Part shown: piece by piece, positions 30,640 to 42,151 of the stretch
Layout: each line of letters begins with the position of its first letter
Position numbering within the stretch: position 1 is the stretch's first letter
Assembly: GCA_029945375.1 (NCBI GenBank)
Contig: JAQOTE010000039.1
Coordinates: 1 to 43,616 of the forward strand
Reading direction: 5' to 3'
DNA from: Agaricus subrufescens
Lineage: Eukaryota > Basidiomycota > Agaricomycetes > Agaricales > Agaricaceae
DNA: 43,616 bases
Made by a program: the position numbers and the translations under genes
The notes under the pieces: model-generated
Told to the model about the DNA's origin: nothing
What the model saw: the letters and a program-made list of their open reading frames with translations, nothing else
Databases searched by the model: none

Positions 30640-32910
30640 AAGGTGTGAGGATCAAGAAATAGAAATAGATATGTACACTTAATGCCTTCATTATGGGATT
30701 ACTTTGATGTTCGGGACGCAGCCCTGATCAATGGTATAGCCATGACCTTGTATTTTAGCCTGTACATGGACTGAGTGCAGTAACGGTATGACAGTGCCTT
30801 GACATTGCGAGGTGCAATGGCTGTGATCAGATGCCTACTGATCATGGCACAGTTTTGTCATGTGTAGTGCATCAAGACGACTGTCAATGAAGTGCAAACA
30901 CTTACACTCTTCATTGCGGGATTGCTTTGACAGTCAGGAGGCAATAGCCCTGATTAATGGCATGATGGCAGAATAATGGCGTGGCCGTTGTGGCAGCGGC
31001 CTTGTATTTTAGCTTGCACATGTCCGCGATCTTTTTTTTCCTATAATCAACGCATGGCCGTGATTTTTTTTTCTCCTATAATCAGCGCATGGCCGCGATC
31101 TTGCTTTGGCCCGCTCATGGACCAAGTACGTCAATGGGCGTGGTCCTGCCGTGATCAGATGCCCACTGATCACGGCAACAACCTTGTCGTGCATTGTGTC
31201 TCGAGATGCGTGTCAGTGAGGTGCGAAAATCAAGAAATGATCACGTACACTTACGAATTTCATCTCGGGATTTGGTTGACATTCGGGATGCAACGGCCCT
31301 GATAGATGGCAAAATGAGATGATAATGGCATTGTGTCTGCGATAGCCGTGCGCATGGCTACGGTCTTGCTTTTGGCCCGCGCATGGACCAAGTACGTCGA
31401 TGGGCGTGGTCTTGCTGTGATTAGATGCTCGCTGATCACGGCACGACTTTGTCGTGCATCGCGTCTCAAGATGGGTGTGCGCTCAGTGCAAAAATCAAGA
31501 AATGAGTACGTACATTTACGACTTTCATTTCGGGATTGGTTTGACATTCGGGATGCAACGGCCTGATCGATGGCAAAGTGAGGTGATAATGGCATTGTGT
31601 CTGATAGCCGTGCGCGTGGCTACGATCTTGCTTTTGGCCTGCGCATGGACCGAGTGGATCGATGGGCGTGGGTCTTGCTGTGATCAGATGCTCGCTGATC
31701 ACGGCACGACTTTGTCGCATCGCGTCTCAAGATGGGTGTGCGCTCAGTGCAAAAATCAAGAAATGAGTACGTACATTTACGACTTTCATTTCGGGATTGG
31801 TTTGACATTCGGGATGCAACGGCCCTGATCGATGGCAAAATAAGATGATAATGGCATTGTGTCGCGATAGCCGCGTGCGCGTGGCTACGATCTTGCTTTT
31901 GGCCGCGCATGACCGAAATCGATGGGCGTGTCTTGCTGTGATCAGATGCTCGCTGATCACGGCGCGACTTTGTCGTGCATCGCGTCTCAAGATGGGTGTG
32001 CGCTCAAGAAATGCAATTTAACTTTCATTTCGGGATCGGTTTGACATTCGGGATGCAATCGATGTGACGTACATTTAGCCGACTTTCATCGATTCTTGCT
32101 GTGATCAGGATTGCACGACTTTGATCGCATTCAAGAAATGAGACGTGACTTTCAACATTCGGCAACCCCTGATCGATGGCAAAATAAGATGATAATGGCA
32201 TTGTGTCTGCGATAGCCGTGCGCGTGGCTACGATCTTGCTTTTGGCCTGCGCATGGACCGAGTGGATCGATGGGCGTGGTCTTGCTGTGATCAGATGCTC
32301 GCTGATCACGGCGCGACTTTGTCGCGGCATCGCGTCTCAAGATGGGTGTGCGCTCAGTGCAAAAATCAAGAAATGAGTACGTACATTTACGACTTTCATT
32401 TCGGGATCGGTTTGACATTCGGGATGCAACGGCCCTGATCGATGGCAAAGTGAGGTGATAATGGCATTGTGTCTGCGATAGCCGCGCGTGGCTACGATCT
32501 TGCTTTTGGCCTGCGCATGGACCGAGTGGATCGATGGGCGTGGTCTTGCTGTGATCAGATGCTCGCTGATCACGGCGCGACTTTGTCGTGCATCGCGTCT
32601 CAAGATGGGTGTGCGCTCAGTGCAAAAACCAATGAATACGTACATTTACGACTTTCATTTCGGGATCGGTTTGACGTCCAGGATGCAATGGCCCTGATCA
32701 ATGGCAAAATGATGACATGATAATGGCATGTTGTCTGCGATAGCCGTGCGCATGGCCGCGATGTTGCGTTTGGCCTGTGCACGGACCAAGTCCAGTGACG
32801 GCTTGACGATGGCGTGGCATCGTGAGCTGCGATGGCCGCAATCAGGGGCAAGGGAAACGAAACGTAGGCGACTGTTTTGGTATAGGTCAAAGCTTAGCAT
32901 CATTGATTGT
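30640..32910. repeat. 262-bp satellite array, about eight copies
   Basis: A unit of about 262 bp recurs, for example with AATGGCATTGTGTCTGCGATAG near 31324, 31589, 31850, 32197, 32460 and 32721. Each unit has an inverted pair TGATCAGATGCTCGCTGATCA and a conserved TTTCGGGATNGGTTTGACATTCGGGATGCAA. Outer copies (30640-30990) are diverged, mainly CG to TG or CA. One unit (about 31,990-32,165) is scrambled into short fragments. The open frames on both strands here are by-products of repetition and are not genes. Confidence 0.9.
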
Positions 32911-34060
32911 CACACCGGGTAACAAGGTACAATGACACATTGATTCGGGTACAAAGGCATTTTCTTCGGCTGCCTTCCATTCTTTCAATGAAAATGTTAG
33001 TAGGTTGTCACCGCTCTAATCTTCATAATGGTGGCCTTTGAGGGAGATTTAACTTCATGCGGGCCGCTCATATGTTTGTTACTGCTTTAGTTCTTCATAA
33101 GTGTCGCTTTGAATTCAAATCGAAATGCATCCTGTCGATGTTATTGTTTTTGCGCGAGCACACGCAGGCCCTACCCTGAACTGTCAATGGAGTTCGGGAC
33201 AGTCTGCCGGCAAGGCAACTGCTGCCGAACACCGCTAGCCTTTTTGGGTACTAAAGCCTTGATGGTGTCTGGCGACTATCCGTTCACAGCGTTCGCTTAT
33301 CGCATGCTGGGACGGTTGATACCTGGGTGGTTTCGAGTGTTCGAGGACCACATGGATGATGCTCTGCGAGTGAAGAAAGTTGCGAACAGAGTGAGTGTTA
33401 TGATTTTGTGTTGTCGTCCATATCGCGCTCACTTCCCTGGCTTGGCGTGCGGGACGCTGACAGCTGCAATGGGTCCCTGCCACGACCCTGCCTCAACTTT
33501 ACAGCGATTGCAGGGCAATGAAATGATCCGTGCTGTTATCAATGGCGCTCCCCGCACGCAATAAATAGAACAGTGCATCGTCGAGTAGGCCTTTTCCTCG
33601 CCTTTCATTCCTCTTCCCTCAGATCGTTCGCAGTTCTATCCCCCTTCTTGTCGTCGTTTCGACTGAGTACGGTCGAGTTGCGGTTAGGCGCCCCCGCAAT
33701 GAGGCTTGGAAAAGGCATGTCGACTTCGTAGATTGGGTGCGATTGGAACACCCTTGGCCTGTTTGGCCGAGGTTCTTCAGCCTCTCCGACTGCTCACAGA
33801 CCCGCTTGACCTCTGTGCCAGCTGTGGTGTGAGCGTGGGGATGTCCTCACCATGGGCTGCGTCAACGTGCGCTGACCGTGCCTCTCGCTTTGGCGGAGGG
33901 ATCGTGAGGAGTTCGCAGAAGCGCTTACGATTCTCGAGTCTCCCACCATTTCTGCTTTGTCATGCTCTCGCGATGGAGGAACTTCTTGGAGACTTGGTGC
34001 GCCATCGTTTGTTCTATCCCACACCGTTTATTGCAACTATCTAACACAGACATAGTCTTT
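32911..34060. other. CpG-rich, GC-rich segment of unknown nature
   Basis: It contrasts with the CpG-poor genes on both sides. A plus-strand frame at 33109-33564 contains a protein-like stretch (GDYPFTAFAYRMLGRLIPGW, VFEDHMDDALRVKKVANR) that may be an exon fragment, but I recognise no family. A second frame, 33706-34044, is weaker. It may be another inserted element. Confidence 0.4.
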
Positions 34061-34062
34061 TA

Positions 34063-34225
34063 ATGTCTATCGCTTTACCTGTGTGCGCTATCACTTTTCA
34101 CGTGTGCGCTATCGCTTTTCATGTGTGCGCTGTCAGTTTACCTGTGCGCTATCACTTTACCTGTGTGCGCTGTCAGTTTACCTGTGTGCGCTATCGCTTT
34201 TTCTGTGTTTGTTATTGCTTTACCT
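34063..34225. repeat. Minisatellite of about 24 bp
   Basis: About seven copies of CTGTGTGCGCTATCACTTTAC with variants (GTCAGTTTACC, ATCGCTTTT). Confidence 0.85.
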
Positions 34226-34339
34226 GTGCGTTTTCATTGATGCTATCCTGTATCCCCACTCAATCTCTCAGAAATTTACTGGTCTGTCATGGTCTACCCG
34301 GTTGTAGACTTCCTTTTTTCCTGTAGGTATTGATATCCT

Positions 34340-34665
34340 CCCCGCCTATCCATCACATGCCCTCTCTTCACTCTCTTGCTCCAGTATTGCAGTGTGTTGA
34401 AGGAACATGTTGGGACTTTGGTAGGCCATTCTTAACACTACCACGTGCACTATACTTGCATCTCTCTCACTCATTGTAGTTTTTTAGTGTTTGTTCGGTC
34501 TCTGCTTTCGTCTTATCCGTCACACACCCTCCTCCCCTCACTCTCTTACCCCATATTGCCATGATGTGTTGCGACTTTGGTAGGCTATCCTTTATGCTAC
34601 TGTGTGCGCCTTACTTGCATCTCTCACTCATTTGTAGTTTTTTAGTGTTTGTTCAGTGTTTGATT
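34340..34665. repeat. Tandem duplication of about 165 bp
   Basis: Two copies share CATCACATGCCCTC/CGTCACACACCCTC, TTGGGACTTTGGTAGGC/TTGCGACTTTGGTAGGC, TACTTGCATCTCTC and TTGTAGTTTTTTAGTGTTTGTTC, in order. Confidence 0.8.
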
Positions 34666-35638
34666 TTGTTCATCTATTTGGCATTCTCCTTTGTGTTCAT
34701 GGAGATATCCGCCACTGATAGAATACCATGTCCTTGTGTTCATGTCGGTACTCATTCTATTATTTGTGTGTGTGGATCTCATCTCATCCTCATATAAAGC
34801 ATCTGGTGTCATCATGGACACACTCTACACCAACGTTTTGGTGTCCCTCTATCTTTTGAGGTTTGTCATTGATCTACATGTGTTTGTCTTACTCACGCGT
34901 TACAGGTTCTTGTCTCCCTTTGCTATGCTCTTGGGATTATATACTGCCTTGCTCAGTGAACTGGTGTTGTCAGTGGCACCCCTTACATTTGTGAACTCCA
35001 TTACTGACCATGTGTCATAAAGTATCTTCGTAGCATTTGACTCACTCAGCATTACTTATGCCTTGTTGTACCTCTACACTGTGTGAGTCTGCCTTCTGTG
35101 ATCCAGGTTGATTCTATTGCTTTACTCATGATGTATACTTGACAGATCTTATTCCTCGCATGTGCCACTCTACTTTTCCCACCATCTGTATCATTTGTAT
35201 GCTGCATCTTTTCGGTGAGTGCTACCTCTTGTATGATATACTTAGTAATGCCCAACCTTCTATGCTAGACTATGTCATTCTCTGTCATTATTGTGTCACG
35301 GCTATATAAGGTACATGTCTGATTTACTTTTGACCCATACTCAATATGCTTGTAGGTGGGCGTATTTTACTGCAAGATGATCTGCTATGTTTTGTCTTAC
35401 TTTGTAAGTATCCTCTCTGTGAATGTATTAAGTTGTACTTACTATTTATTGTTACTCAGTCATTTGTATATCATATGTACTTGTTTGTTACTTACATTGT
35501 ATTCTTCTTATATGTAGTTATATGACCTGAGACAGGAGGGCCCGCCTGTTTCATGCCATGTAACTTTTTTTTAGTGTAGTGTTTTCAATTTTTAACTTGC
35601 AATCCTCATGTAACAATGCATATATATTATCATGAATA
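34666..35638. other. AT-rich spacer inside the transposon
   Basis: No supported gene; frames at 34691-35020 and 34561-34797 are hydrophobic by composition. T-rich throughout, with rising AT content towards 35,600. Confidence 0.45.
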
Positions 35639-35736
35639 GAGGGGAAACCCTGTCAGTCTGATTTTATAAGGGGAAACTCTGTCAGTTTGATTTTATAAGG
35701 GTAAAAACTTAGTCAATTTCATTTTATGAGGACCCA
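35639..35736. repeat. Short tandem repeat before the PHD-protease gene
   Basis: Three copies of about 31 bp: GGGGAAACYCTGTCAGTYTGATTTTATAA twice, then a diverged GGGTAAAAACTTAGTCAATTTCATTTTATG. It lies 100-200 bp upstream of the gene start, so it may act as promoter elements. Confidence 0.75.
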
Positions 35737-35781
35737 GGTAATCCAAACATGTTTGCTCATGTGATTTTACAGATCTGACCA

Positions 35782-35788
35782 TATATAA
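35782..35788 (+). promoter_or_regulatory. TATA box
   Basis: TATATAA stands about 50 bp before the ATG at 35837, at a suitable distance for a short 5' leader. Confidence 0.6.
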
Positions 35789-35836
35789 GATGAAAAACTT
35801 TTGAACACCCATCATTCTTTCTTGCTTCTGCCCACC

Positions 35837-38694
35837 ATGTCTCAACCTTCCTCTGTCACCATTCCTGTCCACACCTCCTCTACCCCTCAGAGGCTCTCTG
35901 TCCCCCCTGCTACTCCTGCTCCTGCCTCTGCTGTCTCTCCTGCCCCTACTCACTCCTCTAGGGTTAGGGGAAATCTGGCTAGGAACCAAACTTTCACTAA
36001 CTCCTTAGCCACTGCCATTGATGGTCAGCAGGCTGCTGCAACTCATAACCATGGAGGTAAGGGTAAGGGTAGAGGTCGCAAACCACGTCGCAAGTCTAGT
36101 AAGTAATTTTTCATATCTTAGTTCTCTATTTTTACCAGTATTATAGAGGGTAGAATGGAGCAACAAGAAAGTGTTAGTGAAGTTGGTGAGTATTTCATAA
36201 TAACAAGTATAGCTTATCTTGATATTCTTATAAGAACCTGGTACTACTAGTACCACTACTACCCCAGTTCAAGATAGTAAGTATGATTTCCATTTGTTGT
36301 ATAACATTTTCTTATAACATCATAAGCTCCTATTAGTGGTCAGGTTTCTAGTGGTACTACTAGTACCACTACTACTCAGGTTCAAGATTGTAAGTATGAT
36401 TTCCTTTTGTTGTATAGCATCTTCTTATAATATTATAAGCTCCTGTCAGTGGCCAGGTTTCTAGTGGTACTACTAGTGCCATTAGTACTCAAGTTCAAGA
36501 TGGTAAGTACAATTTCTATTTGTTGTATAACATCTTCTTATAATATTATAAGCTTCTGTTAGTGGTCAGGTTTCTGGTGGTACTACTAGTACCACTACTA
36601 CTGAAGTTCAAGATAGTAAGTAAAAGTTTCATTTTTGTGTAACACTTTCTTATACTTTTATCAGCATCTAGTGGTGGTCAAGTTCCTGGTGGAAGGGTAA
36701 TCAGTAAGTTCAAATCTATATAACACATTCTTATACTTATATTTTTGTAAGGGCAATCTACTATTCCCAATCTTCCTCCTAAACTTCTTAATCGTCGTGG
36801 TCAGTTCAAGTGGGATGCTACAGTTAGGGTTGAGTGGAAGAAAGCTGTAAAAGAAAAGGAGCATGATGTTAGAGATAAGGGCTTGAAGAAGAAATCATAT
36901 GGGGCTAGAAAACGTAGGTTGCATCATAGGGCTGGTGTTAGCTATGTGGCAGGTGGTGAAGCTAGCAAGTCTTCTCTTGCTGATCTTGGTTTGGGAGGGG
37001 ATGATGACTTGATGGACATTGATAGCTCAGAGCATGAAGATGATGTAAATGAGTAATTTCTTGAATATACTAGCACTCTTTTCTGATGGTCTGCCAGGAA
37101 ATTGATGAGTCTCAAGCTAGTTCTGTGATTATTATTTCCATGTTCAATTTATATCTGTCTAATGATTTCTTAGTGGTGTTCATGTTGTCTTAATGGAGGA
37201 GACTTATATCTCTGCCAATGTCACCGGGCTGTTTGTTACAAATGCCTTGGTGACATTGCAACACAGCCTAATCTTGGCAAATTTACCTGTCCATATTGTT
37301 GGAAAGAGAATGATACAAGAATGGGAACAGTCACTCCCTATGTTGTCAGTACACACAGAACTATTACTTTGAAATTGATCTAACTATAATTTTAGCCTTT
37401 CACAAACTCTGCTGAAGTAGTATTCATAAAGTCCTCTCTAGTTTCTAGAAGCAGACTACCAGAAATATGTCCTGGCACCCTTTGTTTGATAAGCTTTGTG
37501 CTCAAAGGTTTTGACACAGAGTCTACTGTGGCATCCCTCATCTATCTCCATCTCGAACATTATTTCCTCAATACCCCTACTAGCAAAGTTCAACATTTTA
37601 TTGTTGAATTTGATGATGACACAGATAAAAAGGGACAGTTAATTCATTGGAAAAATATGAAAAAGCTTCTTCCAGATTTTGAACAGTGAGTAGATTTATT
37701 CCTAGTATAAATCTAACTCTAATCAAAATTAGATTTGATCGTTTTTTGATTTTCATAACTACTCATTCAACACCTGATGGTGACCTCTGGGTTAAAGGCA
37801 CAGGAAGAGATGAAAATGAAGACCGATCTGCTTTTGATATTGAAAATGTGAAGTATAATCTAATTCAAAGTAAAATTCTGATATACTAATAATTTGTCTC
37901 AGTTTTTCACTTTTCTCTTTCCCAAGAGATTCATTGAAATCATAACAACTGATCTTAGAGCTAGTCTCTTTCTTTTGTGCTGTGAAGGTCCTTTTGTACA
38001 AAGAGAGCTTCTTGCACGTATTCACAGTTTTACAAAGGAGTGAGTATTTTTTAATTTGTTATTCTCCTGTCTAACTTTGATTTTGAAGCAAATTTTGGCT
38101 TACAACTGCCTTTGTCAAAAAAGACTTTCATCCAACATCTGTTCACACATTTCTGATGAATTTTGTGACCACAGTTTATATCAACCAAAAGCCATCAGTC
38201 TTCCCCAATCTTTTAGAAGCACAATATGAGTTAGGTGCAAGTATTGATGGAATTATGATGTCTAGGAGGGGTGACAATGGGTTTTGCTTATTACGTTGGG
38301 TCAATGCCCTTTATAGCCCTTGTGGTGCTCCTGCTCCAACTTGTTGTCCTAATTGTGGAGCATTTTTACCCTGGTCTGTCAAGGAAGTTTTCCCTGCTCA
38401 AAATCCTTCAGAAAAGATACCAGGTGTACATAAAGGTATATTCAATATTATTAGTCATCTATGTCTGTACTCAAATATTTTACAGATCTGCAACCAATGT
38501 CTTTATATTGCAAAAATCCAAGTTGTGCTTTGGCACTTCATCGGAAACATCCCTCATCTTCTTTTTTGGTTACAAATAGTTATCCCCCACCTCATACTAT
38601 TGCTGGCAGGGTTTGGGGATATTGGGTTGGATGTTGGATGGAGCCTTCTGATACAGATCAAACTTTTAATTTGTCTTTTGATGATGTTATGTAG
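35837..38694 (+). CDS. PHD/ADD-like zinc finger, caspase-fold domain and zinc ribbon protein, 15 exons
   Basis: Exons: 35837-36098, 36147-36185, 36235-36276, 36327-36389, 36440-36502, 36553-36615, 36665-36703, 36752-37044, 37098-37124, 37174-37344, 37396-37685, 37733-37847, 37903-38039, 38089-38423, 38486-38694; about 715 residues, all joins in frame. Layout: a Ser/Pro/Thr-rich basic tail region (1-100); four tandem 21-residue repeats (GQVSSGTTSTTTTQVQD type); a Lys/Arg-rich segment (about 185-250); a Cys-rich finger (298-340: WCSCCLNGGDLYLCQCHRAV, then CYKC and CPYC) like PHD/ADD fingers that read histone tails; then FLIFITTHSTPDGDL with H462 and LFLLCCEGP with C515/C516, each after a hydrophobic strand, matching the His and Cys blocks of caspase-fold proteases; and a zinc ribbon (CGAPAPTCCPNC, LYCKNPSC, about 612-660). 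The caspase reading is inference. I recognise the layout from Agaricomycete proteins that accompany KDZ transposons. Confidence 0.75.
36235..36665 (+). repeat. 113-bp exon-plus-intron tandem repeat
   Basis: Four donors stand at 36276, 36389, 36502 and 36615, each exactly 113 bp apart. Exons 4, 5 and 6 are all 63 nt (21 codons, phase 1), and the introns between them are 50 nt and nearly identical (GTAAGTATGATTTC... ATTATAAG). Exon 3 is a 5'-shortened member of 42 nt. Confidence 0.92.
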
Positions 38695-38783
38695 CTAATT
38701 TTTACTCTGTGGTACTCTCAATTCAAAATGTTCAAGGTTTTGTCAACTATTAAACAATAGATACATATAAACCAATCAAAGTA

Positions 38784-41700
38784 CTATTTTACCATTTTTT
38801 GAATTTTACTGCGGTTCCATAATGAAAGAAAAACACTAGTATATAATATAGCCCTTTCCTGCCCCATATATCTGATAGACTTTCTAATTTTTGCCAGTCC
38901 ACCATTTCCACATTCAGCTGCACTAGAGTTAACCCTAGCTAATAAAGGTTGACTTTCAGCATATGTAGACATGAAAAAGGCCTTGCTACATTTGCTATGA
39001 CCTTGTGAATGAAAATTATCAATGAGAAAAACTGTATCAGAGAAAAACTCTGGTTCCCTGGTCCTACAATATGGACCAAGTTGACAAGCAAAATCATAAA
39101 TGACATATTTTGGAGCTTTAGGCCATCTAGTGACCATAGCTGAGAAAACATCATTTCTTCCTTCACTTGAAGGAATGCAATGATATCCATAGCATATACT
39201 ATGTGGACACCATGCACACATAAGCCCACCTGTTAGTTGGTTTTGACCATATTCATGGTAGTATTTGTTACACTGCCCTCCTCTTTTCTTGGGTTCCTTG
39301 ATATTTTCATACCTGAGTCCAGGATATGTAGGCCTATGCCTGATCTGGGGCATACTATATTTTGTTCCACTCTAAAAATAGTCTTAGTATATTAATTTAT
39401 TGAACAGGTATTTGATATCTACCTTTTTCCACCCACCATCAGCATTGGGTGCAGCTGGGTCACAAGCAGGGCTTTCATATGTAATCATTTGCTTTGTGAC
39501 ATCTTCTGTTTTCTTGATTAATTGTGTACAAAGTGCCAATGTTGATGAATCCCAGAAAGGTAAATTAGCTTGTTGTTCCATTTTCAATAACCAATATAGA
39601 CATGGAATGCAAGCAAGATAATTGAGTGTAGTTGGTGATGGAGATGCCACAAATGCTTTGAGTTGGTGTAGTGCAGGTCTGTTGATGACTTGAAGAATAG
39701 AATCTGAGCTACTAATCTAATCTTTTTTAAGTCTAGTATTAAACAATTATATATGCAACTTACTTGTTTAAAAAATGCTATAACTTCAGAGGGGCATTTT
39801 TTCTTGAGTAATAAAGCTGATGGAGAGCAGTATTTCTCAAAAAAAGAATGCAGAATTGGTTCTTGTATTTCAAGCATTTCTTGTAACAGAGGTATTTGCT
39901 TGATTCTAGCTATCATATCTTGTGTCTGTTTGGTTTGGTCTTGTATATCTTCATCATCTGTAGACTCTCCCTCCCATTCTTTTGATTTTCCTTTTGAAGT
40001 AGTGACTGATCCACTATTAAGTGGTCCAGAGAAGATGTTTGCCATTAGTTTCCGGATTTCTGGTGATGAAATAACAGTTTGATGGCGGTAGTAAGAACAG
40101 CTTCTGATGATAGAGTTTTGGTGGATAGTGGTTGGGGGGTAAAGTGATGAATGTAAATGTTTCTGGTTGAAACCCACAGTAACACCATCCCATATGACTG
40201 TTTCTGGAGCTATTCCACATTCAGGACATTGAAAGTCATTTTCAAGAGTAAGTAGGCCAGCATAGCTAAACCAGGCTGCTCTGAAAATTTTTTCATCCAC
40301 AAAAGGAGAATCAGAGTGGTATCTCTGATATCTAATTGATACTGTCTTGATCCAGGCAGTAAATGGAGTTTCAGAAGATACATATGCTGCAGTGTACTCT
40401 TCTAAGAGATCATGGGTGAACAAGGCATGGTTATTGAGATTGAATATTCCCAAATCACTGCAGTCAGGACCAATGGCTTTGTACCGGGATGATTGACAAT
40501 GTGTGCAATGTTGCAGTTGAATTTGGGTGTGGATTGACTTGGTAAGAGTATAGATAATGCAAGGTTTGGTGTAAATGTTGTAGTTTGGCTGGAATTGCTG
40601 TCCACAAGAACACTGAGATGATGGAGATAATAAAAGTGGTCCATCAAAGGCTAGAACTGGTGGAACAATCTTGTAAATCTTGTCTGTAGAAATTCTTGCC
40701 CAGGTTGGTGGGGGTATTGAGATATAGGATACAGAATGCATAATCTTGATATTAGGCATAGAAATTGAAACTATAAGTATTATTAGCTTTGAGTTTTTAT
40801 AACATAATTAAGTTTACCTGATAATCCATGATTCATATCTAGTGCCAAGTTTTCAGAAGATTCTCCCAAGTATTTCTTGACTGTTTTAATATGAGGGCAG
40901 AAAGGATTATTTGTTCCATCTTTGGAACATTGCCACGAACTGGAGTGGATGTCTGAGCCAACTAATGTGATTACTGCTCTAGCTTTCACAAGTGAAGGAA
41001 GTTGACTAGATCCAACAGAGAACAATGTTGTGTGTTCTGCATCAATCAATTCCTTTGAAAAAATTGAAACAAGTTCAAGCTTTTCTATAGTAAAATAGTT
41101 AGATAATAAGAACATTAATAAGACTATCATTTACCTGGGCTGTTTTCAAATATGCCTTCACCATATTCTTTTAAAAACCTTTGATGAACACATTTGAAAT
41201 TTGTTGTTGCTGCAGTGCAGTAACAAACAGGTTCTGAAGTTAATGATGCTCTATCAATTTGTAAATGATGCCATTTGCCCTGCATTAATTGTATTAGTTA
41301 ACTGGATTTTATAAATTAGTTACAGTATAAATCTTACTGTAGATGATCCATTTTTTGTATCCCATCCTTGTATTACAAAAACATCCTTACTTATAGGATA
41401 AAATGGCATTGCATTAACAAGCACAGCTTCAACAAATTCATGATAAAAGTCTGTTGCCAGTGATATGGAAGAACAATCTAAAAATGGATCCAAAAATCCA
41501 CTGGAAGAAACTTCTGAAAATTCAGTAGACTCTTCTACTACAGCAGTAGTTAGTGGAGAGCCACTGTTTAATGGCTCAGAAAAAAAAGTATCTGTTGAAG
41601 AAAATTCAAAAGGGATAGAATTTATAGCTGGAGCAGGATCTTTGATAAACAATGCTTCTTTAGATCTTGTTGAATGTCCTGTTTTTTGTTTTTTTTGAGG

Positions 41701-41847
41701 TGTAAAAGATAAAGATAAATCTGGAGATTTATCAAAGTTATCAAGAGTTAAAGTAGGTGGAGAGTTGGGTGGTGTATCCAATGTTATTTGGATAGGATTG
41801 GGAGGGTTTTTGTTGTGACGCTTTTGTGATTGGCCTTTTTTAGACAT
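38784..41847 (-). CDS. KDZ-superfamily transposase with CxC cysteine clusters, six exons, intact
   Basis: Exons 41847-41338, 41279-41135, 41084-40818, 40770-39764, 39716-39423 and 39371-38784 join in frame to about 936 residues, normal for the family. The N-terminal 140 residues are Ser/Thr/Pro-rich and disordered. Cysteine clusters follow: VCYCTAATTNFKCVHQRF, a WQCSKDG...CPH pair, and the cluster SQCSCGQQF...CTHCQSSRYKAIGPD followed by GIFNLNNHALFTHDLL, as in the CxC domains linked to KDZ transposases. The catalytic core has VIWDGVTVGF (D502), YVIYDFACQLG (D834) and SSAAECGNGGL (E894), giving a complete D-D-E triad, with CAWCPHSICYGYHCI and DNFHSQGHSKCSKAFF between. It would cut and join the ends of the surrounding element. 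No disabling change is seen, so the element could be active. Start chosen at the ATG giving MSKKGQSQKR. Confidence 0.92.
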
Positions 41848-42151
41848 TGAGATAAAGGAATAAAGAGAGGGGTGAGGAACAATAGTCACTTAGAGTTTAA
41901 TATATATGTAGACAGTGAAAATTGATTGCTATATTTAGCAAGTTTTATTAATTAATCTAAACAAACACAAATAGTTGCCCCAAAATTTGCTGAGTCTAAA
42001 TCTAATATTAGAAATAAATTGTATAGAAAGTTCTAGAATCAAATAAACAATAGTCAACAATTTCCCCAATATCAAAAATTTTGATCCAAGAATATATAAG
42101 AGTCTAGTATTACTAGCATTTTAATTATCCCTGCATTTTAGCCATCCTCTG
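41848..42151. promoter_or_regulatory. Divergent promoter of the transposase and coiled-coil genes
   Basis: The 304-bp gap has a TATATAA box at 42093-42099 facing right, about 55 bp before the coiled-coil start, and a TATATAT box at 41900-41907 facing left, about 55 bp before the transposase start. The two genes are probably expressed together. Confidence 0.6.

Noticed and set aside
31009..32903. Many overlapping frames of 60-150 codons on both strands, some Arg/His-rich
   Set aside because: They recur with the 262-bp satellite period and differ by frame between copies, so they come from repetition and not from genes.
34691..35020. Hydrophobic plus-strand frame that could be a membrane protein
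   Set aside because: T-rich sequence gives Leu/Phe/Val codons in any frame; no splice or family support was seen.
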